Assembly: GCA_963762435.1 (NCBI GenBank)
Contig: CAVXLN010000008.1
Span: 310,001-374,000 of the forward strand
Source of the DNA: JAXDMU01 sp963762435
GTDB taxonomy: Bacteria > Pseudomonadota > Alphaproteobacteria > ATCC43930 > CGMCC-115725
DNA: 64,000 nucleotides
Direction of reading: 5' to 3'
The notes under the pieces are model-generated. The model worked only from the letters and a program-made list of their open reading frames with translations. It did no database searches and was not told the origin of the DNA. Position 1 is the stretch's first letter. Each line of letters opens with the position of its first letter. The position numbers and the translations under genes are program-made. Below are positions 37,389-46,502 of this stretch, one piece after another.

Positions 37389-37847
37389 ATGCCCACAATC
37401 AGAGAGGCCGGCGCCAATGACCGGGACGGCTGGGAAAGATTGTGGCGTGCCAACTGCGCGCATTTCGATGCTTTCAACATGGGCGGCGAGGTCGTCGATG
37501 CGCTCTGGCAGCGCGTTCTCGACCCGGCTCACCCGATGTCGGCTTGGCTCGCCCAAGCCGATGACGCGCCGTCCGATATCGTCGGTCTGGCCCATACCAT
37601 CCTTCACCCGCACACTTTCACGCTCCGCCCGGTCTGCTATCTGGAAGATCTATGGGTCGAGCCGTCCGCGCGCGGCCTGGGTATCGGCCGGTCGCTCATC
37701 GAGTATCTGGAGGAGCAGGGGCGTGCCCAAGGCTGGCGGCGCCTTTACTGGGTGACCGACGCCGACAACCGGCCGGCGCAGGCGCTTTACGACAAGATCG
37801 CGCACAGAGCCCACTTCGTTCAGTACGCGATCGATACATCGTCGTAA
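37389..37847 (+). CDS. GNAT-family N-acetyltransferase
   Basis: 152 residues from the ATG at 37389 (ribosome site AAGGA). The acetyl-CoA motif is VCYLEDLWVEPSARGLGIGRSLI with the pyrophosphate loop RGLGIG, and VTDADNRPAQALYDKIAH is motif B, typical of amino-acid or polyamine N-acetyltransferases of the RimI-like type. The substrate is unknown. A second, distinct GNAT gene follows 48 bases downstream, and the liv operon lies upstream on the same strand. Confidence 0.88.
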   Translation: MPTIREAGANDRDGWERLWRANCAHFDAFNMGGEVVDALWQRVLDPAHPMSAWLAQADDAPSDIVGLAHTILHPHTFTLRPVCYLEDLWVEPSARGLGIGRSLIEYLEEQGRAQGWRRLYWVTDADNRPAQALYDKIAHRAHFVQYAIDTSS

Positions 37848-37895
37848 TGTCCTGCCCTGCCGAGGCTGAGCCGACAAGGCGGGCATGGCGTTGAG

Positions 37896-38471
37896 ATGAG
37901 CGATTTCGCCGTGAAACCGTTGAATGAGGTTACCTGGCCGGATTTCGCCCGGCTGGTCGAACGGCATAATGGCGTGTGGGGCGGCTGCTGGTGCATGGGA
38001 TTCCATCCCGAGGGTTTCGGCCGCGACCGGAGCGTCGAGAAGAACCGGTGCAACAAGGAACGGCGGGTGCGCGCCGGCGCGGCTCATGCCGCCCTTGTCT
38101 ATGACGGTGAGAATTGCATCGGCTGGTGCCAGTTCGGGCCGACCGCGGAGCTGACGCGGATCAAGAGCCTCGCCGCGTATAACGCCGGGCTGACACAGCT
38201 GCCCGATTGGCGGATCACCTGCTTCTTCGTCGACAAGACGGTGCGCCGAAGGGGCGTGGCCGCTGCGGCGCTGGCCGGCGCGCTCGAGGAGATCGCTCGC
38301 CTGGGCGGCGGCACGGTGGAAAGCTATCCCGAGGCTATCGAAGGCCGATACGGGGCGGCCTTCCTCAACAATTGCACGCTCTCGCTGTTCGAGCGGCATG
38401 GCTTCGAGCGCGTCCGCCAAATCGGCAAGAATCGCTGGGTCGTCGCCAAGCTCGTATCGCCGGGCGGCTGA
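37896..38471 (+). CDS. GNAT-family N-acetyltransferase with Cys/Trp-rich N-terminus
   Basis: 191 residues. The acetyl-CoA motif is ITCFFVDKTVRRRGVAAAAL (loop RRRGVA). An unusual N-terminal GVWGGCWCMGFHPEG segment, followed by CNKERRV, marks a distinct conserved GNAT subgroup. The cysteines could be structural or redox sensitive, but no role is known. It is not closely similar to the GNAT immediately upstream, so it is not a recent tandem duplicate. The substrate is unknown. Confidence 0.84.
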   Translation: MSDFAVKPLNEVTWPDFARLVERHNGVWGGCWCMGFHPEGFGRDRSVEKNRCNKERRVRAGAAHAALVYDGENCIGWCQFGPTAELTRIKSLAAYNAGLTQLPDWRITCFFVDKTVRRRGVAAAALAGALEEIARLGGGTVESYPEAIEGRYGAAFLNNCTLSLFERHGFERVRQIGKNRWVVAKLVSPGG

Positions 38472-38582
38472 CGGCAAAGGTCCGGAAAACAGAGCTTATT
38501 TCAGGCTCGGCCGAAACGAGGCCGACAAGCGGGCGTTGCCGGTATAGCATGTGCCGTCGCGCAGGATTCTCGGGAGGAACGA

Positions 38583-40589
38583 ATGCGCAAGGTGCTTTAC
38601 GCCATCGGCGTCCTCGTCATCGTCTTCATCGGCAGCATCATCGTCGGGCCCTTCCTGATACCGACCGACAAGATCAAGAACGAGGTGACGCAGCAGGCGA
38701 GCAAATCGCTCGGGCGCGACGTGACGGTGAACGGGCCGGTGCATTGGTCGGTGTTCCCGCATCTCCGCCTCGAAGCGTCCAACGTCACCATCTCCAACGT
38801 GCCCAAGGGCTATGCCAAGAACATGGCGCAGCTCGGCAAGCTCGCGATCGATCTCGAGCTGCTGCCCCTGCTCTCGGGCAACGTCATCCTCAATCGGCTC
38901 GAGCTGATCGATCCAGTGCTGAATTTCGAGGTCGATGCTCAAGGCCATCCCAATTGGGACTTCGATGAGGGCAAGGGCGCCAAGCCCGCGACCCCGAAGC
39001 CGACGCCGTCGCCCTCACCGGCGCCTCAGACCGCCTCATCCAGCGGCAGCTCGATCCAGCTCGACCAGCTCCGGCTCGACGATATCCGGCTCGAGAACGG
39101 CACGATCAATTATCTCGACCAGCGCACCAACGAGAAGCGCACGGTGAGTGCCATCAACGCCACGGTCAGCCTGCCGGCACTCGACAAGAAGCTCTCCTTC
39201 GACGGTTCGCTGGTCTGGAACGCCAAGAAGATCGCCTTAGCCTTGGGCGTCGACAATCCGCGCGCCTTCGCCGAGGGGGCGGGCAGCGCCCTCTCGGTCA
39301 GCCTCCAGGGCGATCCGATCACGGCGGGCTTCAAGGGCACGGGCGGGCTCAAGCCCGCGACCAAGCTCACCGGCGATGTCGATCTCAAGATCCCGTCGAT
39401 CCGGGGCCTCGCCGACTGGGCCGGCTCGCCGATGAAGGGCGGTTCGCCCGACACGATGGGGCTGCTCGCCATTACCGGCAAGCTGGCGCTGGCAGGCAAT
39501 GTCACGAGCTTCACGGATGCCACATTCCAGCTCGACAAGATCAACGCCACGATCAAGCAGCTCTCCGTCGACAGCGCTGGCGCCCGGCCGTCGATCAAGG
39601 GCGATCTCACCATCCAGCAGCTCGATCTCGATCCCTATATGGCGAGTGCCGCGGACGGGAAGCCCGCCGCCGCACCCGCCGCCCCTGCGGCACCTTCCCA
39701 GCCGGCGGCTGGCGGCAGCAAGGAATGGAGCGACGCGCCGATCGATGTCTCGGGCCTGAAGCAGGCGGATCTCAACCTCACCCTCGTTATGGCCGGGCTG
39801 AATGTCCAGAAGATCGCGGTCGGCCAGAGCAGTGCCGCGGTCCAGCTCAAGGACGGCAAGCTCACGGCCGTGCTGAACCAGATGGCCCTCTATCAGGGCA
39901 CCGGCACCGGCCAGGTGGTGCTCGACGGTTCGGGTGCCGTTCCCTCCTTGCAGCTGGCCTTGAAGCTCGCCAATATCGCGGTCCAGCCCTTCCTCAAGGA
40001 TGCGGTCGCGATCGACAAGCTCTCCGGTACCGGCAGTTTCGACCTCGACATCACCGGCAAGGGCAAGAGCCAGCGCGAGATCATCGGCAGCCTCGACGGC
40101 AAGGGCTCCGCCAATGTCGCGAACGGCGCCATTCAGGGCGTCGACCTCGCGGCCATGGCCAAGAATGTCGAAACGGCCTTCGCCCAGGCCGTCGCGGGCG
40201 GGGCGCAGAAGACCGATTTCGCTTCGCTCGCCGGCACCTTCACGGTGGCATCGGGCGTCATCAAGAACCAGGATCTGGATCTCAAATCCCCGGCCTTCGA
40301 GGTCGCCGGCGCCGGCACGGTCGATCTGCCGCGCCGCCAGATCGATTATCGCCTGACGCCCAAGAACGCCTCCGGCGGCAATGTCGCCGTCCCCATCCTG
40401 GTTCAGGGCCCGCTCGATAATCCGAGCTACAAGCCCGACCTCGCCGGAATCTTGCAACAGGGCATCAGCAACCCGGCCCAGCTGCTGAAATCGCTGAAAG
40501 GCGGCGGCAATCAGCCGAGCACCGGTCAGCAGCAGCCGACCAGCAACAATCCCGCCAACGCGCTCAAGGGCCTGCTTGGCGGCCATTGA
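38583..40589 (+). CDS. AsmA-family protein
   Basis: 668 residues with a strong ribosome site (GGGAGGAAC). An N-terminal membrane anchor (about 4-26) is followed by the AsmA start pattern (SLGRDVTVNGPVHWSVFPHLRLE). The C-terminal AsmA-2 region includes LSGTGSFDLDITGKGKS, IIGSLDGKGSANVANGAIQG and VDLPRRQIDYRLTPK. The rest is long beta-rich sequence with Pro/Ala/Ser-rich linkers at about 138-155 and 360-380. The family includes bridge-like proteins implicated in phospholipid transport between membranes. The protein should sit in the inner membrane facing the periplasm. Ends in a low-complexity Gln/Asn tail. Confidence 0.9.
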   Translation: MRKVLYAIGVLVIVFIGSIIVGPFLIPTDKIKNEVTQQASKSLGRDVTVNGPVHWSVFPHLRLEASNVTISNVPKGYAKNMAQLGKLAIDLELLPLLSGNVILNRLELIDPVLNFEVDAQGHPNWDFDEGKGAKPATPKPTPSPSPAPQTASSSGSSIQLDQLRLDDIRLENGTINYLDQRTNEKRTVSAINATVSLPALDKKLSFDGSLVWNAKKIALALGVDNPRAFAEGAGSALSVSLQGDPITAGFKGTGGLKPATKLTGDVDLKIPSIRGLADWAGSPMKGGSPDTMGLLAITGKLALAGNVTSFTDATFQLDKINATIKQLSVDSAGARPSIKGDLTIQQLDLDPYMASAADGKPAAAPAAPAAPSQPAAGGSKEWSDAPIDVSGLKQADLNLTLVMAGLNVQKIAVGQSSAAVQLKDGKLTAVLNQMALYQGTGTGQVVLDGSGAVPSLQLALKLANIAVQPFLKDAVAIDKLSGTGSFDLDITGKGKSQREIIGSLDGKGSANVANGAIQGVDLAAMAKNVETAFAQAVAGGAQKTDFASLAGTFTVASGVIKNQDLDLKSPAFEVAGAGTVDLPRRQIDYRLTPKNASGGNVAVPILVQGPLDNPSYKPDLAGILQQGISNPAQLLKSLKGGGNQPSTGQQQPTSNNPANALKGLLGGH

Positions 40590-40608
40590 TCGAAAGGTAA
40601 GCGACAGC

Positions 40609-40962
40609 ATGAGCAAGATCACCCGGATCGGCGTCGGCAAGCGCATGTCGAGTGCCGTCATCCATGGCGACACGGTCTATTTGAGCGGCATCACCGCCGA
40701 GCAAACTCGCGGCGGCTCGGTCACGGCGCAGACGACCGAGATCCTGGCGCGCATCGACGGGCTTCTGGCCGAGGCCGGCACCGACAAGAGCCGGCTCCTG
40801 CAGGCCACCGTGTGGCTCGCCGATATCGGCTTCTATAACGAGATGAATGCGGTCTGGGATGCTTGGGTGACGCCGGGTGAGACGCCGGTGCGCGCCTGCG
40901 TCGAAGCCAAGCTCGCCGCCCCCGAATATACCGTCGAGATCCGGGTGATCGCGGCGCGCTAA
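40609..40962 (+). CDS. RidA/YjgF-family protein
   Basis: 117 residues from the ATG at 40609, after an AAGG-type ribosome site. The family pattern includes YLSGITAEQ, QTTEILARIDGLLAEAGTDKSRLLQATVWLAD (in pieces) and the Arg of PVRACVEAKLAAPEYTVEI, which binds the substrate carboxylate. RidA members hydrolyse reactive enamine/imine intermediates from PLP enzymes. Ends overlapping the convergent PCMT-like gene by four bases and begins 19 bases after the AsmA gene. Confidence 0.9.
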   Translation: MSKITRIGVGKRMSSAVIHGDTVYLSGITAEQTRGGSVTAQTTEILARIDGLLAEAGTDKSRLLQATVWLADIGFYNEMNAVWDAWVTPGETPVRACVEAKLAAPEYTVEIRVIAAR

Positions 40963-41774
40963 GGCTCGGCGGTGGAGAACCACCAGCCTTCGCCGCCATA
41001 CCAGAGGGTTTCGTCGGGCGTTTCCGAGCGGCGCAGCGACTTGACGGCGGCATGCTTGCCGGTGGCGAAAGCGCGTGCCAATGCCGCCGATTGCGCCTCG
41101 TCATTGGCGCCGATGCAGGGGATGAAGAAAGCGGCGCACACGATCGAGGCCGCATAGCGCTGGGATTCGAGCCGCTTGATCAGCATCATGCCGCCGCCCT
41201 GAGATCCTGCCAGCGGAAAGATCAGCCGGCCGCCTTCGGCCAGTGCATCGAGCCAGACCGCCGGCAGATGGGTGGCGCCGGCCGAGACATAGATGACATC
41301 GGCCTGCGGCAACGGGCCCTCGACCGCCGATCGCGCGTGAATAGTGACAGTTGAGAGTGGTGTCAGATTCCGTGCCGATTTCGCGGCCAATTCCTCGACG
41401 ATCTCGAACCCGTCGACCCGGCCCTCGGGCCCAACCAGATGCGCCAGGATGGCGGTGTAATAGCCGGTGCCGGTACCGACATGGATCACCCGCTCGCCCG
41501 GCTTGGGCTCGACCGCGGCCAGGCAGCGCGCATGCAGGCTGGGCTGGCCATTGTTGATGCTGCGATCGGCGGCCAGTACCACCAGCTCGTCCTGGTAGAG
41601 ATAGTGTTCGTCGGCATCCGGCGTTTCGACGGCGCCGTCCAGCGTGGCGATCGGCCACGGGCCGGGGCCGACATACTGCGCGCGGTCGACGGTACGGAAG
41701 GCGTCGATGATCGACGGGTTGGTGGTGCCGCCCTTCCGCGCCACCAGCTCGGCATAGAAGGATCGTGCTTTCAT
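40959..41774 (-). CDS. PCMT-like SAM-dependent methyltransferase
   Basis: 271 residues from the ATG at 41774. The order is that of protein-L-isoaspartate methyltransferases: N-terminal region with VDRAQYVGPGPW, then SINNGQPSLHA (substrate loop), then SAM motif I VIHVGTGTGYYTAILA and VIYVSAGATHLPAVWLDAL. A longer C-terminal part than in Pcm may confer other substrates, so repair of isoaspartyl residues is not certain. It lies 5 bases downstream of a MerR regulator on the same strand and is probably its target. Confidence 0.86.
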   Translation of the reverse strand: MKARSFYAELVARKGGTTNPSIIDAFRTVDRAQYVGPGPWPIATLDGAVETPDADEHYLYQDELVVLAADRSINNGQPSLHARCLAAVEPKPGERVIHVGTGTGYYTAILAHLVGPEGRVDGFEIVEELAAKSARNLTPLSTVTIHARSAVEGPLPQADVIYVSAGATHLPAVWLDALAEGGRLIFPLAGSQGGGMMLIKRLESQRYAASIVCAAFFIPCIGANDEAQSAALARAFATGKHAAVKSLRRSETPDETLWYGGEGWWFSTAEP

Positions 41775-41779
41775 GGCTC

Positions 41780-42262
41780 CTATCCCATCTTGAAGATGCG
41801 GCGGACAAAAAGCGCCAGCTCGACCAGCCGCTTGGGCGAAGGCAAGGTCACATCGCGGCGCACCATCAGCTCGACACCGGGCGCCAGCGGAATGCGGACG
41901 GCGTCGGCGGGATCGAGCAGATCCTCCTCTTCCTCGGCCTCGGCCGGGTTCTTCTTGGTAAGCGCGCCCAGTGCGAAGGCGCCCCACATCTTTCCGGCCG
42001 TCTCGAGCGTCAGCCCGCGCGCCGCCAGGATCGCGTCGAGCTCTGCGCCATGCTGCTTGATCGTCGCATTGTCGAGCCCGGCGCGCTGAAAGCTCAGCGT
42101 CCGCTTCAGCTGGGTCAGGTGCCGGTCGTCGAAATGCGCCCCGCGCCCGCGGCCCCGCGGCGGGTCGATCAGCCCCTGCTGAATGTAGAAACGGATGGTC
42201 CGGAGCGGCACGCCGCCCAAGGTCGCAAGCTCGGCAGCGGTATATTTTCCCGTCGACGCCAT
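41780..42262 (-). CDS. MerR-family transcriptional regulator
   Basis: 160 residues from the ATG at 42262; an ATG two codons upstream (42268) is less likely because it overlaps the -10 box of the promoter described below. The N-terminal HTH with wing is TAAELATLGGVPLRTIRFYIQQGLIDPPRGRGRGAHFD in pieces, followed by helix QLKRTLSFQRAG. The C-terminal part has an acidic EAEEEEDLLDP stretch and lacks the Cys residues of metal-sensing MerR proteins, so the effector is probably not a metal. The dyad upstream is the presumptive autoregulatory operator, and the PCMT-like gene follows in the same transcript. Confidence 0.9.
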   Translation of the reverse strand: MASTGKYTAAELATLGGVPLRTIRFYIQQGLIDPPRGRGRGAHFDDRHLTQLKRTLSFQRAGLDNATIKQHGAELDAILAARGLTLETAGKMWGAFALGALTKKNPAEAEEEEDLLDPADAVRIPLAPGVELMVRRDVTLPSPKRLVELALFVRRIFKMG

Positions 42263-42305
42263 AAGCATAATGTGACAGTTGACCTTGATCGAGTCAATGT
42301 CACAT
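42263..42305 (-). promoter_or_regulatory. MerR-type promoter/operator with 19-bp spacer
   Basis: Read on the minus strand, a near-perfect dyad spans 42270-42305: ATGTGACA/TGTCACAT outer arms with TTGAC/GTCAA inner arms, one unpaired base, and 9 bases between. Within it, -35 TTGACT and -10 CATTAT are separated by 19 bases, the long spacing typical of MerR-activated promoters. Transcription would begin near 42260-42262, at the second ATG of the MerR gene, implying a leaderless message. The promoter is inferred. Confidence 0.75.
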
Positions 42306-42307
42306 GC

Positions 42308-43198
42308 CTAGGCCAGCAGGCACCCCGCCAGCATCAGCCAACCCACGATCCGGTTGCTCTTGAAGATGGCGATGCAGTGCGCCGGGTCGTCCGGCCGCCA
42401 GCGCCAGAGCTGCCAGGCGAAATGCAGGGCCGCGAAGGACAGGCAGAGATAGGCTGCCGGCCGCGCTTCGGCCAATGCCAAGGCCAGCGCCCAAAGCGCT
42501 ACGGTCGCAATGGCGAAGCCCGCAAGCCAGAGTTTGCTCGCGGCGCCAAAGCGTAGTGCCGTCGATTTCACGCCCACGACCAGATCGTCCGCCTTGTCGG
42601 AATGGGCATAGATCGTGTCGTAGAACAGCGTCCAGACCACGCCGCCCAGATAGAGTGCCCAGGCAGGATTGCCGATCGTGCCGGCGGCTGCCGCCCAACC
42701 CATCACGGCACCCCAATTGAAATTGAGGCCCAGGAAGATCTGCGGCCAATAGGTCACCCGCTTCATGAAGGGATAGACCACGACGATCGCCAGGATCGCG
42801 ATGCCGAGCGCCCAGACGAGCGGCGGCAGGGCCAGCAGCACGGCGGCGCCGATGGCAAGCTGTGCGGCCATGAAGAGCAGCGCTTGCGGCACCGTGACGG
42901 CACCCGACGGAATCGGCCGCTGCCGCGTCCGCTCGACCCGCCCGTCGATATCGCGATCGATGATGTCGTTGAGCGTGCACCCGGCCCCGCGCATGGCGAC
43001 GGCGCCGACGAGGAAGAGCAGGAACAGCCAAACCGTCCCGCGCCCGCTCAGCGCCAGCCCCCACCAGCAGGGATAAAGCAGCAGCTCCCACCCGATCGGC
43101 CGATCGAAGCGCGCCAGCCTGGCATAGGGCCGGGCAGCCGGCGGCAGCAGCCGGTCGATCCAGCTATTAGCGCGGATATCGGTGAAGGCGGCGCTCAT
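42308..43198 (-). CDS. ubiA: 4-hydroxybenzoate polyprenyltransferase
   Basis: 296 residues with about eight membrane helices. The first Asp-rich prenyl-diphosphate site is NDIIDRDIDGRVERTRQRP and the second is YDTIYAHSDKADD, both as expected for UbiA. RFDRPIGWELLLYPCWWGL is the usual N-terminal segment. It attaches the polyprenyl tail to 4-hydroxybenzoate in ubiquinone synthesis, in the inner membrane. It serves the same respiratory chain as the cytochrome oxidase further right. The MerR gene follows 46 bases downstream with its own promoter. Confidence 0.95.
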   Translation of the reverse strand: MSAAFTDIRANSWIDRLLPPAARPYARLARFDRPIGWELLLYPCWWGLALSGRGTVWLFLLFLVGAVAMRGAGCTLNDIIDRDIDGRVERTRQRPIPSGAVTVPQALLFMAAQLAIGAAVLLALPPLVWALGIAILAIVVVYPFMKRVTYWPQIFLGLNFNWGAVMGWAAAAGTIGNPAWALYLGGVVWTLFYDTIYAHSDKADDLVVGVKSTALRFGAASKLWLAGFAIATVALWALALALAEARPAAYLCLSFAALHFAWQLWRWRPDDPAHCIAIFKSNRIVGWLMLAGCLLA

Positions 43199-43247
43199 GG
43201 GGCTGAGGGATAGCGCGGCGGAGGACGAGAAGGAAGCGGGGTGAACC

Positions 43248-44219
43248 CTATCGCGTGCCGGTCAGGAAGCGGTAGAACTCGATCGATCGCTGGTCCGGGG
43301 CGACGATCGCCAATTGCTTTGCCGTCCGGTCATAGCGAAGCCGGAGCGATCGCGCTTCGCCGCACGCATTGCAGGCACCACGCGGAATGAAATAGCCATC
43401 GATAACGACATCACGGTCCTCGACCTTCACCGCCATATTGCCATGCTGGCGCACGCTCAACATCCCGGCGGCGTTTCCGTAGGGCGTCGGAAAGGCGATG
43501 ATCTCGGCGACGGAGCCACCACCATCGGCCGCGTCGTCATGCCGATAGAGCAAGATCTGCTGCAATTGGTCCATGGGCAGCGGAAGAACCCGCACCGGCC
43601 TCACGTCCAGTTGCTTGACCGTCGCTTGGCGATGCCAATCTCCGCCCGAGAAGACGGCGCCCGGCCCCGGCAGATCGATCTGCCAGAGGACGATGTCGGC
43701 ATGCGAGGCCGGATCGAGCCTCGACAGCCGCACCGTGTATTTGCAATAGGGGCCATCGTTCGAGCCGACGGCGGTCGCCTGCTCGCGTGCGACCGTAAGG
43801 AGCTGCGTCCCGGCAGCCGGCAGGAAACGCCCCTCCTGCTTCGAGACCACGGCATTGTCACAGTGCGGTTCGTCCGAAGCCGCATTGGCCGGCGGTGCCG
43901 CTGCCGGCGGCAGTTGAGCCACAATCTTGGGCGTCCCCGCTTCCGGTACCGACAGCAGAATGAAATTTGACAGCACGCCCAGTGTCCGAACCGACGCGTT
44001 TTCCGCGATCTTCGTCTCGTAAAGCGAGAAGAACAGCATATTCCGGCGCGTCGTCGCCTCGATGGCAAGGCTCGGCATCAGCGCCGATGGGACCTTGCCC
44101 GAGCCGCCCTGCTCGCCGAGCTTCTGCCGCGCCCAGGCATTGTAGCTGTCGATCCCCGGATTGAGCGCCAGCAACAGCCCGGCCACGATCACCGCGACAA
44201 CGACCGCTCCAATCCTCAT
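43248..44219 (-). CDS. Hypothetical membrane-anchored protein with CxxC
   Basis: 323 residues from the ATG at 44219 (ribosome site GGAGGG); the frame continues upstream to 45005 but only as antisense of rsmE. An N-terminal helix (IGAVVVAVIVAGLLLALNP) is followed by PGIDSYNAWARQKL, which recalls DUF4359. The rest looks periplasmic, with alternating beta stretches, isolated Cys residues in EPHCDNAV and GPYCKYTV, and a CNAC pair near the C-terminus. The Cys spacing suggests disulfides or metal binding. No family is recognised with confidence. Confidence 0.7.
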   Translation of the reverse strand: MRIGAVVVAVIVAGLLLALNPGIDSYNAWARQKLGEQGGSGKVPSALMPSLAIEATTRRNMLFFSLYETKIAENASVRTLGVLSNFILLSVPEAGTPKIVAQLPPAAAPPANAASDEPHCDNAVVSKQEGRFLPAAGTQLLTVAREQATAVGSNDGPYCKYTVRLSRLDPASHADIVLWQIDLPGPGAVFSGGDWHRQATVKQLDVRPVRVLPLPMDQLQQILLYRHDDAADGGGSVAEIIAFPTPYGNAAGMLSVRQHGNMAVKVEDRDVVIDGYFIPRGACNACGEARSLRLRYDRTAKQLAIVAPDQRSIEFYRFLTGTR

Positions 44220-44342
44220 AGGCCCTCCGCGATCAAAAGTGGAAACCTGCTCCCGCCCTTTTTCTGTGGGATTGGTTAAACAAACATCACGGCCGCAGCG
44301 AGCACTTTCGCCGGTAACCCCGCCGATGCTATGCGACAGGCC

Positions 44343-45108
44343 ATGTCCGAGCCCGAAGACCGCATCGCCGCCCGCCTTTACGTCACGGTCCCGCTCGCGG
44401 CCGAGGCCGCGGTCGCGCTCGACCATGACCAGGCCCACTATCTCCGCTCGGTCCTGCGCCTCGGCCCGGGCGATCATGTCGCCCTCTTCAATGGAAGCGA
44501 CGGCGAGTGGGCCGCCGCGATCGAACTCTCTCGGCAAGCATGCAGTATCGCTCCGCCCGCTCCGCCAGACGCGGCAGCAAGAGCCTGAGCCCGATCTCTG
44601 GCTCTGCTTCGCCCCCATCAAGCGTGCGCGCATCGATCTCATCGCCGAGAAGGCGACCGAGCTCGGCGTCAGCCGGCTCGTCCCCGTGCTGACGCAACGC
44701 ACCAATGTCGCCCGCGTCAATACCGAGCGGCTCGCCGCCCATGCGCGCGAGGCGGCTGAGCAGAGCGAGCGGCTGAGCGTGCCGGAAGTGGCCGATCCGG
44801 TCCGGCTGGAGGCGCTTATCGCCAGCTTTCCTGCCGGCCGCGCTCTCATTCTATGTGATGAGACCGGCACCGCCCCGCCTGTCGCGGAAAGCCTCCGCGC
44901 GCTCGGATCGGCTGCTGTCAATGCCGCTATCTTGATCGGACCGGAGGGCGGCTTTGCCCCGGACGAGCTTGACGCTTTGGGAAAACTCCCCATTGTTACC
45001 CGCATCGGCCTGGGGCCTCGCGTGCTCCGGGCAGATACGGCTGCGCTCGCGGTGCTCGCGGTCTTCCAGGCGCTGGTCGGCGATTGGGGTCGCCGGCGGC
45101 ACCGCTAA
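44343..45108 (+). CDS. rsmE: 16S rRNA m3U1498 methyltransferase RsmE (one-base frameshift)
   Basis: The N-terminal PUA-like part (RLYVTVPLAAEAAVALDHDQ, YLRSVLRLGPGDHVALFNGSDG in pieces) and the C-terminal SPOUT methyltransferase part lie in different frames. Removing one base from the CTCTCT run at 44526-44531 gives the uninterrupted protein of 254 residues, normal for the family. The SPOUT knot shows ILIGPEGGFAPDELDAL and LGPRVLRADTAALAVLAVFQAL. It modifies U1498 of 16S rRNA. The shift is probably a sequence error. Glutamate-cysteine ligase follows 29 bases downstream. Confidence 0.9.
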
Positions 45109-45137
45109 CGGCTCAAGGCTCTTGCTCAAGGACCATC

Positions 45138-46502
45138 ATGTCGGCACCCCCGAATTCCCGCGGCGAGACGATCACCGGCAAGGCCCAGCTGGTCGAGTAT
45201 ATTGCATCAGGCGAGAAGCCGCCCGCCGACTGGCGCATCGGCACCGAGCACGAGAAATTCGTGTTCCATCTCGCCGATCACCGCCCCGCCGCCTATGACG
45301 GGCCGGACGGCATCCGCGCCCTCATCATGGGCATGACCCGATTCGGCTGGGAACCGGTCTATGAGGGCGAGCGGCCGCTGGCGCTCACCAAGGGCCTGTG
45401 CTCGATCACGCTCGAGCCGGGCGGCCAGTTCGAGCTGTCGGGGGCGCCCCTGGAATCGATCCATCAGACCTGCTCGGAGGTGCACACGCATCTCGAACAG
45501 GTGCGCCAGGTCGCGCGCGAGCTGGGCCTCGGCATGATCGGTCTGGGGTTCGAGCCGAAATGGCGCCTGGCCGATATGCCGCGCATGCCCAAGGGCCGCA
45601 GCGAGATCATGCGCAACTACATGCCGAAGGTGGGCACGCTCGGCCTCGACATGATGCACCGCACCTGCACCGTGCAGGTCAATCTCGACTTCGAATCGGA
45701 AGCCGACATGGTGCGGAAATATCGCGCCAGCCTGGCGCTGCAGCCGGTCGCCACCGCCCTCTTCGCGGCCTCGCCCTTCACCGAGGGCAAGCCCAACGGG
45801 TTCTTGTCATATCGCAGCCAGGTCTGGACCGACACGGATGCCGATCGCAGCGGCATGCTTGATTTCGTGTTCGAGCCGGGCTTCGGCTATGAGCGCTATG
45901 TCGACTACATCCTCGATGTGCCGATGTATTTCATCTATCGCGACGGTCGCTATATCGATGCGGCCGGCCAATCCTTCCGCGACTTCATGGCGGGCAAGCT
46001 GCCGGCGCTGCCGGGCGAGCTGCCGCATATGGGCGATTGGTCCGACCATCTGACCACCGCCTTCCCCGAGGTGCGGCTGAAGAAATTTCTCGAGATGCGC
46101 GGGGCCGATGGCGGCCCGTGGCGCCGTCTCTGTGCGCTGCCGGCCCTCTGGGTCGGCCTGCTCTATGACGGCTTGGCGCTCGATGCGGCACTCGAGCTCA
46201 CCAAGGATTGGAGCGTGGCCGAGATCGACGCGCTGCGCGCCCAGGTGCCGAAGCTCGGGCTTGCGACCCCCTTCCGCCAGGGCGTCCTGCGCGATGTGGC
46301 GCTCGACATGCTGGCGATCGCGCGCCAAGGCCTCCATCGCCGCGCCCGGCGCAATGCCCAGGGCGATGATGAAGGCTTCTTCCTCGACACGCTCTTCGCC
46401 ATCGCCGGCTCGGGCCGTACGCCCGCGGAAGAGATGCTGGCCGACTATCACGAGAAGTGGAACGGGCAGATCGATCCGATCTACGAGGATTACGCGTATT
46501 AG
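45138..46502 (+). CDS. gshA: Glutamate-cysteine ligase, plant/alphaproteobacterial type
   Basis: 454 residues from the ATG at 45138. The family pattern includes RIGTEHEKFVF, ITLEPGGQFELSGAPL and MHRTCTVQVNLDFESE, with acidic and Arg residues for ATP-Mg and glutamate binding. It belongs to the class-II/plant-type GCS (PF04107) used by proteobacteria such as Rhizobium and Xanthomonas. First step of glutathione synthesis, in the cytoplasm. It follows rsmE by 29 bases on the same strand, probably co-transcribed. Its stop is directly adjacent to the convergent chemoreceptor stop. Confidence 0.93.
   Translation: MSAPPNSRGETITGKAQLVEYIASGEKPPADWRIGTEHEKFVFHLADHRPAAYDGPDGIRALIMGMTRFGWEPVYEGERPLALTKGLCSITLEPGGQFELSGAPLESIHQTCSEVHTHLEQVRQVARELGLGMIGLGFEPKWRLADMPRMPKGRSEIMRNYMPKVGTLGLDMMHRTCTVQVNLDFESEADMVRKYRASLALQPVATALFAASPFTEGKPNGFLSYRSQVWTDTDADRSGMLDFVFEPGFGYERYVDYILDVPMYFIYRDGRYIDAAGQSFRDFMAGKLPALPGELPHMGDWSDHLTTAFPEVRLKKFLEMRGADGGPWRRLCALPALWVGLLYDGLALDAALELTKDWSVAEIDALRAQVPKLGLATPFRQGVLRDVALDMLAIARQGLHRRARRNAQGDDEGFFLDTLFAIAGSGRTPAEEMLADYHEKWNGQIDPIYEDYAY

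Noticed and set aside
37389..38471. Tandem duplication of GNAT genes
   Set aside because: The two proteins share only the general acetyl-CoA motif; their N-termini and spacing differ, so they are not recent duplicates.
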